Source: CAVQBP01 sp963710745 (lineage in GTDB: Bacteria; Bacteroidota; Ignavibacteria; Ignavibacteriales; Ignavibacteriaceae). Taken from it: a DNA stretch of 64,000 nucleotides. Numbering within the stretch: position 1 is the first letter of the stretch; each line of letters starts with the position of its first letter. Positions 27,265-36,315 of this stretch are shown here, in pieces. Made by a program: the position numbers and the translations under genes. The notes under the pieces were generated by a model, which did not search any database, was not told where the DNA came from, and saw nothing but the letters and a program-made list of their open reading frames with translations. The stretch is taken from the NCBI GenBank assembly GCA_963710745.1, contig CAVQBP010000003.1, positions 1 to 64,000 on the forward strand, in the 5' to 3' direction.

Positions 27265-28965
27265 ATGGCAAAATATTCTATCGGGTTGGACTTTGGAACT
27301 AACTCGTGCAGAGCATTAATTGTTGATATTGGTGATGGACGGGAATTAGCAAATCATGTTTTCCCTTATCCTTCCGGTGATTCGGGAGTTATTGTTGATA
27401 TTAGGAGCCATAATCTGGCAAGGCAAAATCCAGCCGATTATTTAAAAGGGATTGAAGTAACAATAGTTGAGGCCTTAAAAAAAGCCCGGAAAGAAAATCC
27501 GAAATTTTCTTATAAAGATGTTATAGGAATTGGTGTGGATACAACAGGCAGCAGTCCTATGCCTGTAGATTCTACTGGGAATCCCCTTTGTTTTAATGAT
27601 AAATTTAAAAATGATCCGGCTGCAATGGTTTGGTTATGGAAGGATCATACAAGTTATGTTGAAGCAAAATTAATTACTGATACAGCTACAAAGTTACGGC
27701 CTGAATATCTTGATAAAATCGGAGGCGTTTATTCGTCTGAATGGTTCTGGAGTAAATTGCTCCATTGTCAGTTAGAAAGTCCTGAGGTTTTTAAAGCAGC
27801 AGATAATTTTGTAGAGATTTGTGATTGGATACCTGCAGTTTTAACCGGTAATACTAAACCGGAAAATATTAAACGAAGCATTTGTGCAGCCGGTCATAAA
27901 GCCATGTATAATGATAAATGGGGTGGATTACCGGATGAAGAATTTCTCAGGGTACTCTCCCCTGCTCTTGCAGAATTAAGGAAAAAGCTTGCATCAAATG
28001 CTTTCTCTTCTGATGAAAGAGCAGGCTTCATCTCGAAAGAATGGGCAGATAAGCTTGGTCTTTCAGAAAATGTGAGTATTGCAGTTGGAGCTTTTGATGC
28101 ACATATGGGAGCAGTAGGTGCGGGGATAAAAACCGGCACTCTTGTCAAAATTTTAGGAACCAGTACATGTGATATATTAATTTGGCCAAACGATAAAACT
28201 CTTGCTGATATCCCGGGTGTTTGCGGAATTGTAGATGGTTCAGTCATTGGCGGGTTTTATGGTATTGAAGCCGGGCAGTCTGCTGTCGGCGATATATTTC
28301 TTTGGTTTGTTAATTATCTTGTCCCCGAAAAATATGGAAAAACTCCCAAAGAAAAATTTGCTAATCTTGAAAAAGAAGCTGCAAAATTAAAACCCGGTGA
28401 GAGCGGACTGCTTGCACTTGATTGGAATAATGGGAACCGGACAATTCTTGTAGATGTAAGATTAACCGGTTTATTGCTCGGGCAAACACTCTACACTAAG
28501 CCTCATGAGATTTATCGTGCATTGATAGAATCAACTGCATTTGGAGCACTGGCAATAATTGACAGAGTTGAAGAATATGGTGTGCAAATAAATGAAATTG
28601 TTAATTGCGGCGGATTAGCATCAAAAAATCCTTTGCTGATGCAAATATATGCAGATGTTACTAACCGTCCGATGATAGTATCAAAGAGCGGACAGACACC
28701 TGCTCTTGGAGCTGCAATTTTTGCAGCCGTTTCTGCCGGTGAAAAAGTTAGCGGTTTCAAAGATATTTACCATGCGCAAAAGGTTATGACGGGTTCCGGA
28801 GAAGTTTTTAGCCCGGTTCCTGAAAATCACAAAACATATAAAAAGCTATATTCGCTTTATCATCAACTGCACGATAGCTTCGGAACTAAATCCTGGTCGG
28901 GCAACATGTACAATATCATGAAAGAATTATTGGATATCAGAGATAATGTATCCGGTGAAAAATAA
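27265..28965 (+). CDS. araB: L-ribulokinase
   Basis: Phosphorylates L-ribulose to L-ribulose 5-phosphate. 566 residues, FGGY-type carbohydrate kinase with the ATPase fold: IGLDFGTNSCRALIVDI at the start, GVGVDTTGSSPMPVD, VWLWKDHTS, AVGAFDAHMGAVGAGI, and the second-domain nucleotide site NCGGLASKNPLLMQIYADV. Length fits bacterial AraB. It is followed with no gap by araD, so translation may be coupled. Confidence 0.95.
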   Translation: MAKYSIGLDFGTNSCRALIVDIGDGRELANHVFPYPSGDSGVIVDIRSHNLARQNPADYLKGIEVTIVEALKKARKENPKFSYKDVIGIGVDTTGSSPMPVDSTGNPLCFNDKFKNDPAAMVWLWKDHTSYVEAKLITDTATKLRPEYLDKIGGVYSSEWFWSKLLHCQLESPEVFKAADNFVEICDWIPAVLTGNTKPENIKRSICAAGHKAMYNDKWGGLPDEEFLRVLSPALAELRKKLASNAFSSDERAGFISKEWADKLGLSENVSIAVGAFDAHMGAVGAGIKTGTLVKILGTSTCDILIWPNDKTLADIPGVCGIVDGSVIGGFYGIEAGQSAVGDIFLWFVNYLVPEKYGKTPKEKFANLEKEAAKLKPGESGLLALDWNNGNRTILVDVRLTGLLLGQTLYTKPHEIYRALIESTAFGALAIIDRVEEYGVQINEIVNCGGLASKNPLLMQIYADVTNRPMIVSKSGQTPALGAAIFAAVSAGEKVSGFKDIYHAQKVMTGSGEVFSPVPENHKTYKKLYSLYHQLHDSFGTKSWSGNMYNIMKELLDIRDNVSGEK

Positions 28966-29661
28966 ATGTTAAAAGGTTTAAAAGAAAAAGTATTAAAAGC
29001 TAATCAGGATCTTGTTAAGTACAATCTTGTAACTCTTACATGGGGAAACGTCAGCGGAATAGATCGTAAAAAAGGATTAATCGCTATAAAACCCAGTGGA
29101 GTTGATTATGATAAATTGAAGCTTCATGATATTGTTATTGTTAACATGGAAGGTCAGTTAGTTGAAGGAGAGCTTAACCCGTCTTCTGACACAGCTACAC
29201 ATATTGAAATTTACAAAGCATTTACTAATATTGGCGGAATTACTCATAGTCATAGTGAATATGCAACTATATTCGCTCAGGCACTTAAAGAGATACCATG
29301 TTATGGCACTACTCATGCAGATAATTTCAATGGGATTATTCCTGTAACCAGGTTTTTAACAAAAGATGAAGTAGTCTCAAATTATGAATTAAATACCGGG
29401 AAAGTTATCATCGAGCGTTTTAAGAATTTAGATTACACTTCTATTCCTGCTGTTTTAGTTGCAGGTCATGCCCCATTTACCTGGGGAAAAGATCCGGAGG
29501 ATTCTGTAAAAAACAATTTGGTTTTGGAAAGAGTAGCTAAAATGGCATTGTATGCTTTAAGCATTAGACCTGATCTTACTGCCTTACCAGACTATATTCT
29601 CAATAAGCATCACACAAGAAAACATGGCAGAGATGCATACTATGGTCAGAAGAAGAAGTAA
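28966..29661 (+). CDS. araD: L-ribulose-5-phosphate 4-epimerase
   Basis: Converts L-ribulose 5-phosphate to D-xylulose 5-phosphate, entering the pentose phosphate pathway. 231 residues, class II aldolase/AraD family. Visible motifs: LVTLTWGNVSGIDR, IKPSGVDYDKL, SSDTATHIEIYKAF, the zinc His pair in ITHSHSEYATIFAQ, and AGHAPFTWG with a third metal His. Its ATG directly follows the araB stop codon. A normal family length and no missing residues were seen. Confidence 0.95.
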   Translation: MLKGLKEKVLKANQDLVKYNLVTLTWGNVSGIDRKKGLIAIKPSGVDYDKLKLHDIVIVNMEGQLVEGELNPSSDTATHIEIYKAFTNIGGITHSHSEYATIFAQALKEIPCYGTTHADNFNGIIPVTRFLTKDEVVSNYELNTGKVIIERFKNLDYTSIPAVLVAGHAPFTWGKDPEDSVKNNLVLERVAKMALYALSIRPDLTALPDYILNKHHTRKHGRDAYYGQKKK

Positions 29662-29714
29662 ATCATCCTGATCTTCACTTACAAAAGTTTTTCATTTTTC
29701 TAAAAGGAATTTAA

Positions 29715-31217
29715 ATGATAGAAATAAAAAAATATGAGGCATGGCTTGTTACCGGAAGCCAGCATTTATATGGAGAAAAAACTCTTTTACAGGTTGCCGA
29801 ACATTCCGAAAATATAGTTAAAGAACTCAATAACTCATCTCAAATACCTGTAAAAATTATTTTAAAACCTGTATTAACTACCCCTGAATCGATCTATAAA
29901 TTATGCCTGGATGCAAATGCTTCTGATAATTGCATCGGGTTAATAACATGGATGCATACTTTTTCTCCGGCAAAAATGTGGATCGGCGGATTAAAAATTT
30001 TAAAGAAACCTTTTGTTCATTTGCACACTCAATATAACCGTGATATTCCCTGGGATGAGATAGATATGGATTTTATGAATCTTAATCAGTCAGCTCATGG
30101 AGGTCGTGAATTCGGTTTCATATGTACAAGGATGAAAAAAAACCGGAAAGTTATTGTAGGACATTGGAAAGATGAAAAAGTTCAGAAAAAGTTGGCGATA
30201 TGGACAAGGGTAGCCTGTGCCTGGCAGGATGCCCAGGGAGGAAAGATTGCACGCTTTGGTGATAACATGAGAGAAGTTGCTGTTACAGAAGGTGATAAAG
30301 TTGAAGCACAAATGAAATTAGGTTATTCTGTTAATGGATATGGTCTCGGTGATTTAATTGAATCAATGGATTCGGTTAGTGAAAATGAAATTGATAGACT
30401 TATTTCCGAATATGAAGACAAATATACTATTGCCTCTGCTCTGCAAAAGAAAGGTGAAAAACATTCTTCACTCGTGGATGCTGCCAAAATTGAACTTGGG
30501 TTAAGAAAGTTCCTTCAAGACAGAAATTTCAATGGATTTACTACAACTTTCGAAAACCTGGCAGGATTAAAACAGCTTCCAGGCCTTGCTGTGCAACGTT
30601 TGATGGCAGACGGTTATGGATTTGGTGCTGAAGGTGATTGGAAAACTGCAGCGCTTATACGAGCAATGAAAGTAATGTCGCCGGGATTAAGCGGCGGTAC
30701 TTCTTTTATGGAAGATTATACATATCATCTTGATCCATCCGGTATGAAAGTTTTAGGTGCACACATGCTTGAGATTTGCGAGTCTATCGCAGAAGGAAAA
30801 CCTTCCCTAGAAATCGAACCTCTCTCTATCGGGGGAAAAGAAGATCCTCCCCGCTTGATTTTTAATGTAGCGGAAAGTCCGGCAATTAATGCTTCGATCA
30901 TTGATATGGGAAACCGCTTTAGATTAATTGTTAATGAATTAGAAGTAGTAAAACCTGATGCTCCATTACCCAAATTGCCTGTAGCACGAGTTCTTTGGAT
31001 TCCAAAGCCTGATTTGCCAGTAGCTGCTGAAGCATGGATTCTTGCAGGAGGTGCACATCATGCCGGGTTCAGTCAGGCAATCACTTCTGAATTCTTAGAA
31101 GATTTTGCCGAAATAGCCGGTATTGAATATTTGTTAATTAATGATTCAACAAAAATATCTGATTTTAAGAAAGAGCTGCGCTGGAATGATTTATATTATT
31201 CTTTCAGCAGGGATTAA
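29715..31217 (+). CDS. araA: L-arabinose isomerase
   Basis: Isomerises L-arabinose to L-ribulose using a divalent metal. 500 residues, matching bacterial AraA length. Motifs: AWLVTGSQHLYGE at the N-terminus, IGLITWMHTFSPAKMWI, HLHTQYNRDIPW, FGDNMREVAVTEGDKVEAQ, and a metal Glu/His region MADGYGFGAEGDWKTAALIRAMK and ...GAHMLEICESIA. The start ATG has AAAGGAAT upstream. It is fifth in the operon after mutarotase, symporter, araB and araD. Confidence 0.96.
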   Translation: MIEIKKYEAWLVTGSQHLYGEKTLLQVAEHSENIVKELNNSSQIPVKIILKPVLTTPESIYKLCLDANASDNCIGLITWMHTFSPAKMWIGGLKILKKPFVHLHTQYNRDIPWDEIDMDFMNLNQSAHGGREFGFICTRMKKNRKVIVGHWKDEKVQKKLAIWTRVACAWQDAQGGKIARFGDNMREVAVTEGDKVEAQMKLGYSVNGYGLGDLIESMDSVSENEIDRLISEYEDKYTIASALQKKGEKHSSLVDAAKIELGLRKFLQDRNFNGFTTTFENLAGLKQLPGLAVQRLMADGYGFGAEGDWKTAALIRAMKVMSPGLSGGTSFMEDYTYHLDPSGMKVLGAHMLEICESIAEGKPSLEIEPLSIGGKEDPPRLIFNVAESPAINASIIDMGNRFRLIVNELEVVKPDAPLPKLPVARVLWIPKPDLPVAAEAWILAGGAHHAGFSQAITSEFLEDFAEIAGIEYLLINDSTKISDFKKELRWNDLYYSFSRD

Positions 31218-31320
31218 TAGTTAATAATCTTATTTACTTTTCCTTCCGAATATGTCACATAGATTTTGACATAAAATCTATATCAAGCTGATTTTTATTA
31301 TTAACATTTATGAGATATAA

Positions 31321-31905
31321 ATGAAAGAAATTCATATTCCCAAAAATATTCGGGGATTAATTTTTGACTGCGATGGAACACTTGTGGATTCTATGCCGTT
31401 GCATATGGAAGCCTGGAAAGCAGCATTCAAAGAGTATAATTCATATTATAATGAGAATTTCCTTTTCTCTTTGAAAGGGATGAAAGAAATTGAAATAATT
31501 GATTTGTATAATAAAAAATTCAACACTAACCTGGTACCCTGGCAAATGGTTAGTGCTAAACATAAATATTTCATTGAAAATATTAATTCAGTGAAACGTA
31601 TTGAACAAATCGTTCAAATTGCAGAACACTATTTTGAAAAATTACCGCTTGCCGTTGTTTCAGGAAGTGTAAGCAAAATTGTTACGTTGGAATTAAAGAC
31701 GATCGGAATAATAAATCTGTTTAAAATAGTATTGACTGCTGATGACCCGTATGAACCTAAACCTTCTCCCGCCATTTTTCTGGCAGCTGCATCTCAACTA
31801 AATTTAGAACCTGAATCCTGTTTGGTTTTTGAAGATGGTGATGCTGGTTTGGATGCTGCTTCAAGAGCAGGAATGGAAACGATAGATATTCGTAAATACA
31901 TTTAA
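31321..31905 (+). CDS. HAD-family phosphatase or beta-phosphoglucomutase-like
   Basis: 194 residues, HAD superfamily. Motif I is LIFDCDGTLVDSMPLHMEAW (nucleophile and acid Asp), motif II VVSGSVSKIV, motif III Lys in EPKPSPAIF, motif IV FEDGDAGLDAASRAGM. Phosphoglucomutase-like members usually carry a cap with other residues; here the cap contains LKGMKEIEIIDLY. It may remove phosphate from stalled sugar phosphates produced by the arabinose pathway; the exact substrate is not known. Its ATG is 103 bases after araA. Confidence 0.8.
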   Translation: MKEIHIPKNIRGLIFDCDGTLVDSMPLHMEAWKAAFKEYNSYYNENFLFSLKGMKEIEIIDLYNKKFNTNLVPWQMVSAKHKYFIENINSVKRIEQIVQIAEHYFEKLPLAVVSGSVSKIVTLELKTIGIINLFKIVLTADDPYEPKPSPAIFLAAASQLNLEPESCLVFEDGDAGLDAASRAGMETIDIRKYI

Positions 31906-31960
31906 TAATGTTAAATTCTTTTGTAATCTTTTTAATATATTAATGGAAAAGGAAAAATAA

Positions 31961-32998
31961 TTGAAAAAAGCTTCATTAACAGGGATAAAAAAGCTCGAAC
32001 TAATTGAAACCCCAAAACCAGATATATTAAAAAGAGACGATGTTCTTTTGCAAATTGATACTGTTGGTGTTTGCGGTTCGGATATGCATTATTACAATGA
32101 AGGGAAAATTGGAGATCAGATTATTGATTTCCCGTTTGCTGTCGGTCATGAATGCTCCGCAAAGATTGTTGAAATCGGTGATTTGGTTTCAAAAGTAAAA
32201 GTAGGTGATATAGTTGCAGTTGAACCAGCGGTATCGTGTCATCAATGCCCGCAATGTCTGAGCGGAAGAGAACATACTTGCTTAAGTCTGAATTTCCTCG
32301 GATGCCCGGGTCAGATTGAAGGTTGTTTATCAGAGTTTATAGTAATGCCTGAACACAACTGTTATCCTGTTCCTGGAAATATGAATAGCGAGGAGGCAGC
32401 ATTGGTTGAGCCTCTTTCTATTGGCTATTATGCTGTACAATTCTTAAAAAATATTAAATTTAAAAAATCGGCTGCTATTTTAGGTTCCGGTCCTATAGGT
32501 TTGAGTGTTATGCTTTTTCTTAAAAATATGGGAATTGAGAATATTTTATCTACTGATAAGCTTGATTACAGAATTGAAGCTGCAAAATCTGCAGGTGCTA
32601 AATGGACTGGTAATTTTAATAAAGATGATATAACTAAGATGGTTAAAGAAATTAATCCAGAGTTATTTGATATAGTATTTGAATGCTGCGGTAAACAGGA
32701 AGCGCTTGATCAGGCAGTTGACATTCTTAAACCGGGAGGTACTCTATTAATAGTTGGTATTCCTGAAAAAGATAGAATTTCCTTTGATATAAGTAAAATC
32801 CGGAGAAAAGAAATAACAATTCAAAATGTAAGAAGACAAAATAATTGTGTTCAGCCGGTCATAGATTTAATTAGTTCAGGGAAATTAGATCCATATTTTA
32901 TGGTCACGCATAGATTTCCTTTTGAAAAAGCGAATGATGCATTTAAAATGGTCGCGGGTTATGAAGATAATGTTATAAAAGCATTAATTAAATTCTAA
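31961..32998 (+). CDS. Zinc-dependent polyol/sorbitol-type dehydrogenase
   Basis: 345 residues, TTG start with GGAAAAATAA before it. Medium-chain alcohol dehydrogenase: catalytic zinc Cys in GVCGSDMHYYNEGKIGD and His-Glu in VGHECSAKIVEIG, structural zinc Cys cluster CHQCPQCLSGREHTC, Rossmann motif AILGSGPIGLSVMLF. The HYYNEGKIGD element is typical of sorbitol, xylitol and L-arabinitol dehydrogenases. Placed after araA and a HAD phosphatase, it probably handles a pentitol or ketose side product, but the reaction cannot be fixed from sequence. It is the last gene of the arabinose run. Confidence 0.85.
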   Translation: MKKASLTGIKKLELIETPKPDILKRDDVLLQIDTVGVCGSDMHYYNEGKIGDQIIDFPFAVGHECSAKIVEIGDLVSKVKVGDIVAVEPAVSCHQCPQCLSGREHTCLSLNFLGCPGQIEGCLSEFIVMPEHNCYPVPGNMNSEEAALVEPLSIGYYAVQFLKNIKFKKSAAILGSGPIGLSVMLFLKNMGIENILSTDKLDYRIEAAKSAGAKWTGNFNKDDITKMVKEINPELFDIVFECCGKQEALDQAVDILKPGGTLLIVGIPEKDRISFDISKIRRKEITIQNVRRQNNCVQPVIDLISSGKLDPYFMVTHRFPFEKANDAFKMVAGYEDNVIKALIKF

Positions 32999-33207
32999 TT
33001 CAGCTTATTTATATATAAAATTCTACCTCAACCAGATGTGATTAAATAAATAAAATTTGAATCCTTAAAGTCTGATTCATTTTGAATTCAATTCATATGT
33101 GCTCACGTTAACCTGCCTCCTTAAACTACCTTGAAATATATTCAGTTCAAAAATAAGTTTAATGAATAAAAAAAATGTTTATATATTCAAAGGTCAAAGG
33201 ATTATAA

Positions 33208-33696
33208 ATGAAAATTACGCGAAGAGATTTTTTCAATAAAACTATACAGGGAGCAACAATCATAGCAATACCATCACTCATAGGTACAATTCTTGAAAGC
33301 TGCAGCACTAATTCAAACTCAAATCCTGTTTCAGCTTCATCTTCATCTTCCAATTTTAAAACCATTCAGGTAACGCCCAAAAATAATGTCATAACTTTAA
33401 ACGTAGATTCTTCTTCGTCATTGTCAACAGTCGGAAGTGCAGTCCTTTTGCAGTACTCAAGCGGAAATTTACTGGTTGATCGTTCAGATCAGAGTACTTT
33501 CAATGCATTATCAGCAATTTGTACTCATCAAGGATGTCTTATTACAGAATATGACCCTGGAAACAAGCATTTCGTATGTCCTTGTCATGGTTCTACATTC
33601 AATTTAAATGGTCAGGTAGTTAGTGGACCGGCACAAAGAGCTTTACCTAAATATCAGACTCAATTTAACAATAACCAGTTAAATATAGTTATCTGA
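33208..33696 (+). CDS. Rieske iron-sulfur protein with Tat-type signal
   Basis: 162 residues. The N-terminal MKITRRDFFNKTI is a twin-arginine signal followed by a hydrophobic stretch and ILESCS, which may be a lipobox. Rieske ligands: CTHQGC (Cys105 and His107 plus Cys110 for the disulfide) and CPCHGS (Cys124, His127; Cys126 for the disulfide). A serine/asparagine-rich linker lies at about 34-50. No partner subunit such as cytochrome b is adjacent, so its electron-transfer partner is unknown. It is next to the arabinose genes but not obviously part of that pathway. Confidence 0.85.
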   Translation: MKITRRDFFNKTIQGATIIAIPSLIGTILESCSTNSNSNPVSASSSSSNFKTIQVTPKNNVITLNVDSSSSLSTVGSAVLLQYSSGNLLVDRSDQSTFNALSAICTHQGCLITEYDPGNKHFVCPCHGSTFNLNGQVVSGPAQRALPKYQTQFNNNQLNIVI

Positions 33697-33733
33697 TTTT
33701 TTCAAATAAGCAGCATACCGCTATTATAAAAAT

Positions 33734-34549
33734 CTATTCCTTTTTTAAGGTTACTTCAACTGAAAAATTTAATGGAGCAAAAGAGTCTCTGCCGCCGTTC
33801 CTCATACCGAATCGTCTCCCGCCTTCCGATCTTTCACCGCCGAATTCCCCTCTCTCACCTTCTTCACCTCCTGACATTCTCATGCCGCCTTCCCTTTCTT
33901 TACCCAAATTTTTCCTTTCGGGTTCTTCGGTCTCGAATTTAATTTTTAATTTCTCTCCTGGAACGGCCGAAAGCTTATAAGCATATTTACTATCACTTAA
34001 AGGGACTTTAAGTTCATATACGAACCTATCAGAATTATATCCAAGTTTAGCTTCAATTCCCTCATTATTCTTAATAGGCATATCGGTTAATAGTAATTTA
34101 TCTTCATTCAATATTTGCAGTTCATTCTGCTTTGCCAGCATTCTGTTAATAAATTCTCCCGGATTTTGCCTGTTATATATTTCCTCACTCGAATTAGGTA
34201 CCTGATTGTTATTTGAAGTATTGTGAATAGGGTATTTTATCCCGATTGTTTTACCGCCATTCTCTGGCTCAAACCAGGCTATAAACCCTCCTCTTAACAT
34301 CGGGAATACTTTAGTAAAATCATTTGTAGTTAAACATATGTATAAAAAATTATTATCATTTTTAATACCTAATGCAACATTGTCATCTTTCAGATATTTA
34401 AGATTATTTTGCCAATCAGAAGTTTCTCCGTCTATTTTTATCTGCTGATTTGTCCAGATACTTAATAATTTCTGTTCCCCACTGCATCCGCTTAACAAAA
34501 CCAAGGAAAATAATATTAATGCACCTATCTTAAAATATACGCGGGACAT
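33734..34549 (-). CDS. Lipoprotein with DOMON/CBM9-like domain and glycine-arginine-rich tail
   Basis: 271 residues. Lipoprotein signal with LLSGCS (Cys at about 22). Residues 30-130 resemble a DOMON/CBM9-like beta-sandwich (IKIDGETSDWQNNLKYLKDDNVALGIKNDNNFLYICLTT), the pattern found in sugar- or heme-binding secreted proteins. The last 60 residues before the final strand are low complexity, rich in Glu, Arg and Gly (EEPERKNLGKEREGGMRMSG). I do not recognise a specific function. The tail may be disordered. Confidence 0.6.
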   Translation of the reverse strand: MSRVYFKIGALILFSLVLLSGCSGEQKLLSIWTNQQIKIDGETSDWQNNLKYLKDDNVALGIKNDNNFLYICLTTNDFTKVFPMLRGGFIAWFEPENGGKTIGIKYPIHNTSNNNQVPNSSEEIYNRQNPGEFINRMLAKQNELQILNEDKLLLTDMPIKNNEGIEAKLGYNSDRFVYELKVPLSDSKYAYKLSAVPGEKLKIKFETEEPERKNLGKEREGGMRMSGGEEGERGEFGGERSEGGRRFGMRNGGRDSFAPLNFSVEVTLKKE

Positions 34550-34683
34550 TTTAATACTCCGGTTATAAAAATTTTAAACTTATAATATATTTGACATTAA
34601 TTTATCTGAAAGGTTTAAAGGTAATTAATTCGAAAGAATTAGGATAGTGAATTGATCAGTATTTAGAAAAAATTATTTCTTTT

Positions 34684-35058
34684 TTAATTGCAGAATTCTT
34701 TATTAATATCATACGCCCTCATATACCCCAGCATACCTGCCTTGAGAAAATCCAGATTTCCTGCTTGTTCATCACCGGATTTAAATTTGGTAAGTCCCCT
34801 GTTATGATAGGCTTCAGCAAGATTCGGATCAAGTTCTATTGCTTTACTATAATCTAAAATAGCACCTTCAAAATTTCCCATAAGGTTTTTTATGTTTCCT
34901 CTTTTAAAATAAGCTTGTGCGAAGGAAGGATAAAGTTCAATAGCTTTATCAAAATCAGATAGAGCCTCCTTATAATTTTTAACTCTCTTTTTAAAGTTTC
35001 CTCTGCTAAAGTGTTCTAAAGCCTGAGAATTTATATTTATTTTATTCTTGAATAACAT
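34684..35058 (-). CDS. TPR-repeat protein (three repeats)
   Basis: 124 residues, almost all TPR: FSRGNFKKRVKNYKEALSDFDKAIELYPSFAQAYFKRGN, AILDYSKAIELDPNLAEAYHNRG, FKSGDEQAGNLDFLKAGMLG. No signal peptide. It is a near relative of the TPR gene at 35613, which shares FSRGNFKK near the start. It lies nine bases after a receiver-domain gene on the same strand and may be an adaptor for it. Confidence 0.75.
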   Translation of the reverse strand: MLFKNKININSQALEHFSRGNFKKRVKNYKEALSDFDKAIELYPSFAQAYFKRGNIKNLMGNFEGAILDYSKAIELDPNLAEAYHNRGLTKFKSGDEQAGNLDFLKAGMLGYMRAYDINKEFCN

Positions 35059-35067
35059 GTTGATTTA

Positions 35068-35448
35068 TTAATTAAAACATACACCGAGTTTTTCAAAAAT
35101 ATTTTCTTCACCATCAGGTTTAACTATATATTCTGAAATACCAAGTGATATAAGCTGAGACAGTGTATCGCGATCTCTGTCTGCTGTAATAGCTATTATT
35201 GGAACTTTGAAATCTGGAAAATAATACCTCAGTTTTTTTAATGCTTCCAATCCGCCTGAAGCTGAATTTGCTATGTCGACATAAATAAGGTCAAGAGCAT
35301 TTTCTTCTATTATTTTTAAAGCTTTTTCACCGCAATCTGTAGTTAAGACAGGACACGAATAATAGAATGATAAAACATAAGAGTAAAAGAATCTATGAAA
35401 CTCATTCTGCTCTACTACAAGAATTTTTTTTGTCTTTGTCTTTTCCAT
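35068..35448 (-). CDS. Stand-alone response-regulator receiver domain
   Basis: 126 residues, one receiver domain with no output domain. Beginning VVEQNEFHRFFYSYV, with the phospho-acceptor in LIYVDIANSASGG, the conserved Thr in AITADRDRDTL, and Lys in YIVKPDG. The acidic pocket at the N-terminus is weak (EQNE instead of DDD), which may alter phosphorylation. No kinase is adjacent. It sits between two homologous TPR genes and probably signals by protein contact. Confidence 0.8.
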   Translation of the reverse strand: MEKTKTKKILVVEQNEFHRFFYSYVLSFYYSCPVLTTDCGEKALKIIEENALDLIYVDIANSASGGLEALKKLRYYFPDFKVPIIAITADRDRDTLSQLISLGISEYIVKPDGEENIFEKLGVCFN

Positions 35449-35612
35449 GTAATTTCATGTAATTTAAATTAACTTTAAATTGCAAAAACAAAATACATGC
35501 CACCTTGGATAGCAAGTATTTGTATGTTTTTTATATCATTGGAGATTTTAATGAATGGTAATTTCTACTTAAAATTATTGGTGAGTAAAAATGAAAGATA
35601 AGGAGTAATGAA

Positions 35613-35861
35613 TCAGTAATATTTTAATATAAGTTCAATGGCCTTACTGTAATCATTTTCAGCTTTTGCTTGATCCGTCAAAACCGAAAATACATTTCCC
35701 CTCTGGTAGTAAGCTTCCCAAAATATCGGCCTTAGCCTGATTGCATTAGTATAATCGTTAATAGCGCCGTTATAATCTTCTATTAATTTTTTAAAATTCC
35801 CTCTGCTGAAATATTCTAATGCAGATTGACAGGGACCGAAATATTTTTTAGTTACTTTCAT
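35613..35861 (-). CDS. Short TPR-repeat protein
   Basis: 82 residues with start set at the ATG at 35861 (M16 of the longer frame, which would begin with a TTG at 35906). FGPCQSALEYFSRGNFKKLIEDYNGAINDYTNAI lines up with the TPR protein at 34684, and FWEAYYQRGNVFSVLTDQAKAENDYSKAI follows. With two repeats it is likely an adaptor protein. The upstream gene ends within 45 bases of this start. Confidence 0.65.
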   Translation of the reverse strand: MKVTKKYFGPCQSALEYFSRGNFKKLIEDYNGAINDYTNAIRLRPIFWEAYYQRGNVFSVLTDQAKAENDYSKAIELILKYY

Positions 35862-35902
35862 TTTATGTAATATATTTATTGAGATAGGAAATAGTATAAG
35901 AT

Positions 35903-36169
35903 TCAATCTTTTTGACTATTAAAGTTTTTAAGTATATCAATAAGAAATAAACAAATAAAACCTACACTGCTGAGGATCAAATCTTTTTCATCTATAGTGA
36001 ATGATTTCATTGCACCAAATAAATATGCAAAAAACTTAGAGCCGGATAAGACTGTAAGGAAAATTCCAAATCCAAAAAAGCCTTCATTTAAAGGATGAAC
36101 TACATAATCATTTAAAATCATAATTAGGTTTGATTGAGATTGAGTTATATCTTTTGTATTTGATTTCAT
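35903..36169 (-). CDS. Small membrane protein, unknown function
   Basis: 88 residues with two hydrophobic stretches (FGFGIFLTVLSGSKFFAYLFGAM, LILSSVGFICLFLIDIL) and a short basic-acidic tail. It is followed by the TPR and receiver genes on the same strand. No family recognised; reality is supported by length, ATG start and position, but not by a motif. Confidence 0.5.
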   Translation of the reverse strand: MKSNTKDITQSQSNLIMILNDYVVHPLNEGFFGFGIFLTVLSGSKFFAYLFGAMKSFTIDEKDLILSSVGFICLFLIDILKNFNSQKD

Positions 36170-36315
36170 TATTATTTTTAACCTTTTTTATTCTTTAATA
36201 TTCAAAAAAAATTAAACATTTAGAGTAACCTTAATAAGTCAACTTATCACAAATAAGAACTCAAATATCCAAAATCACAATTTCGTCTCCCCTGCTTGGT
36301 TAATGCAACTCCTGA

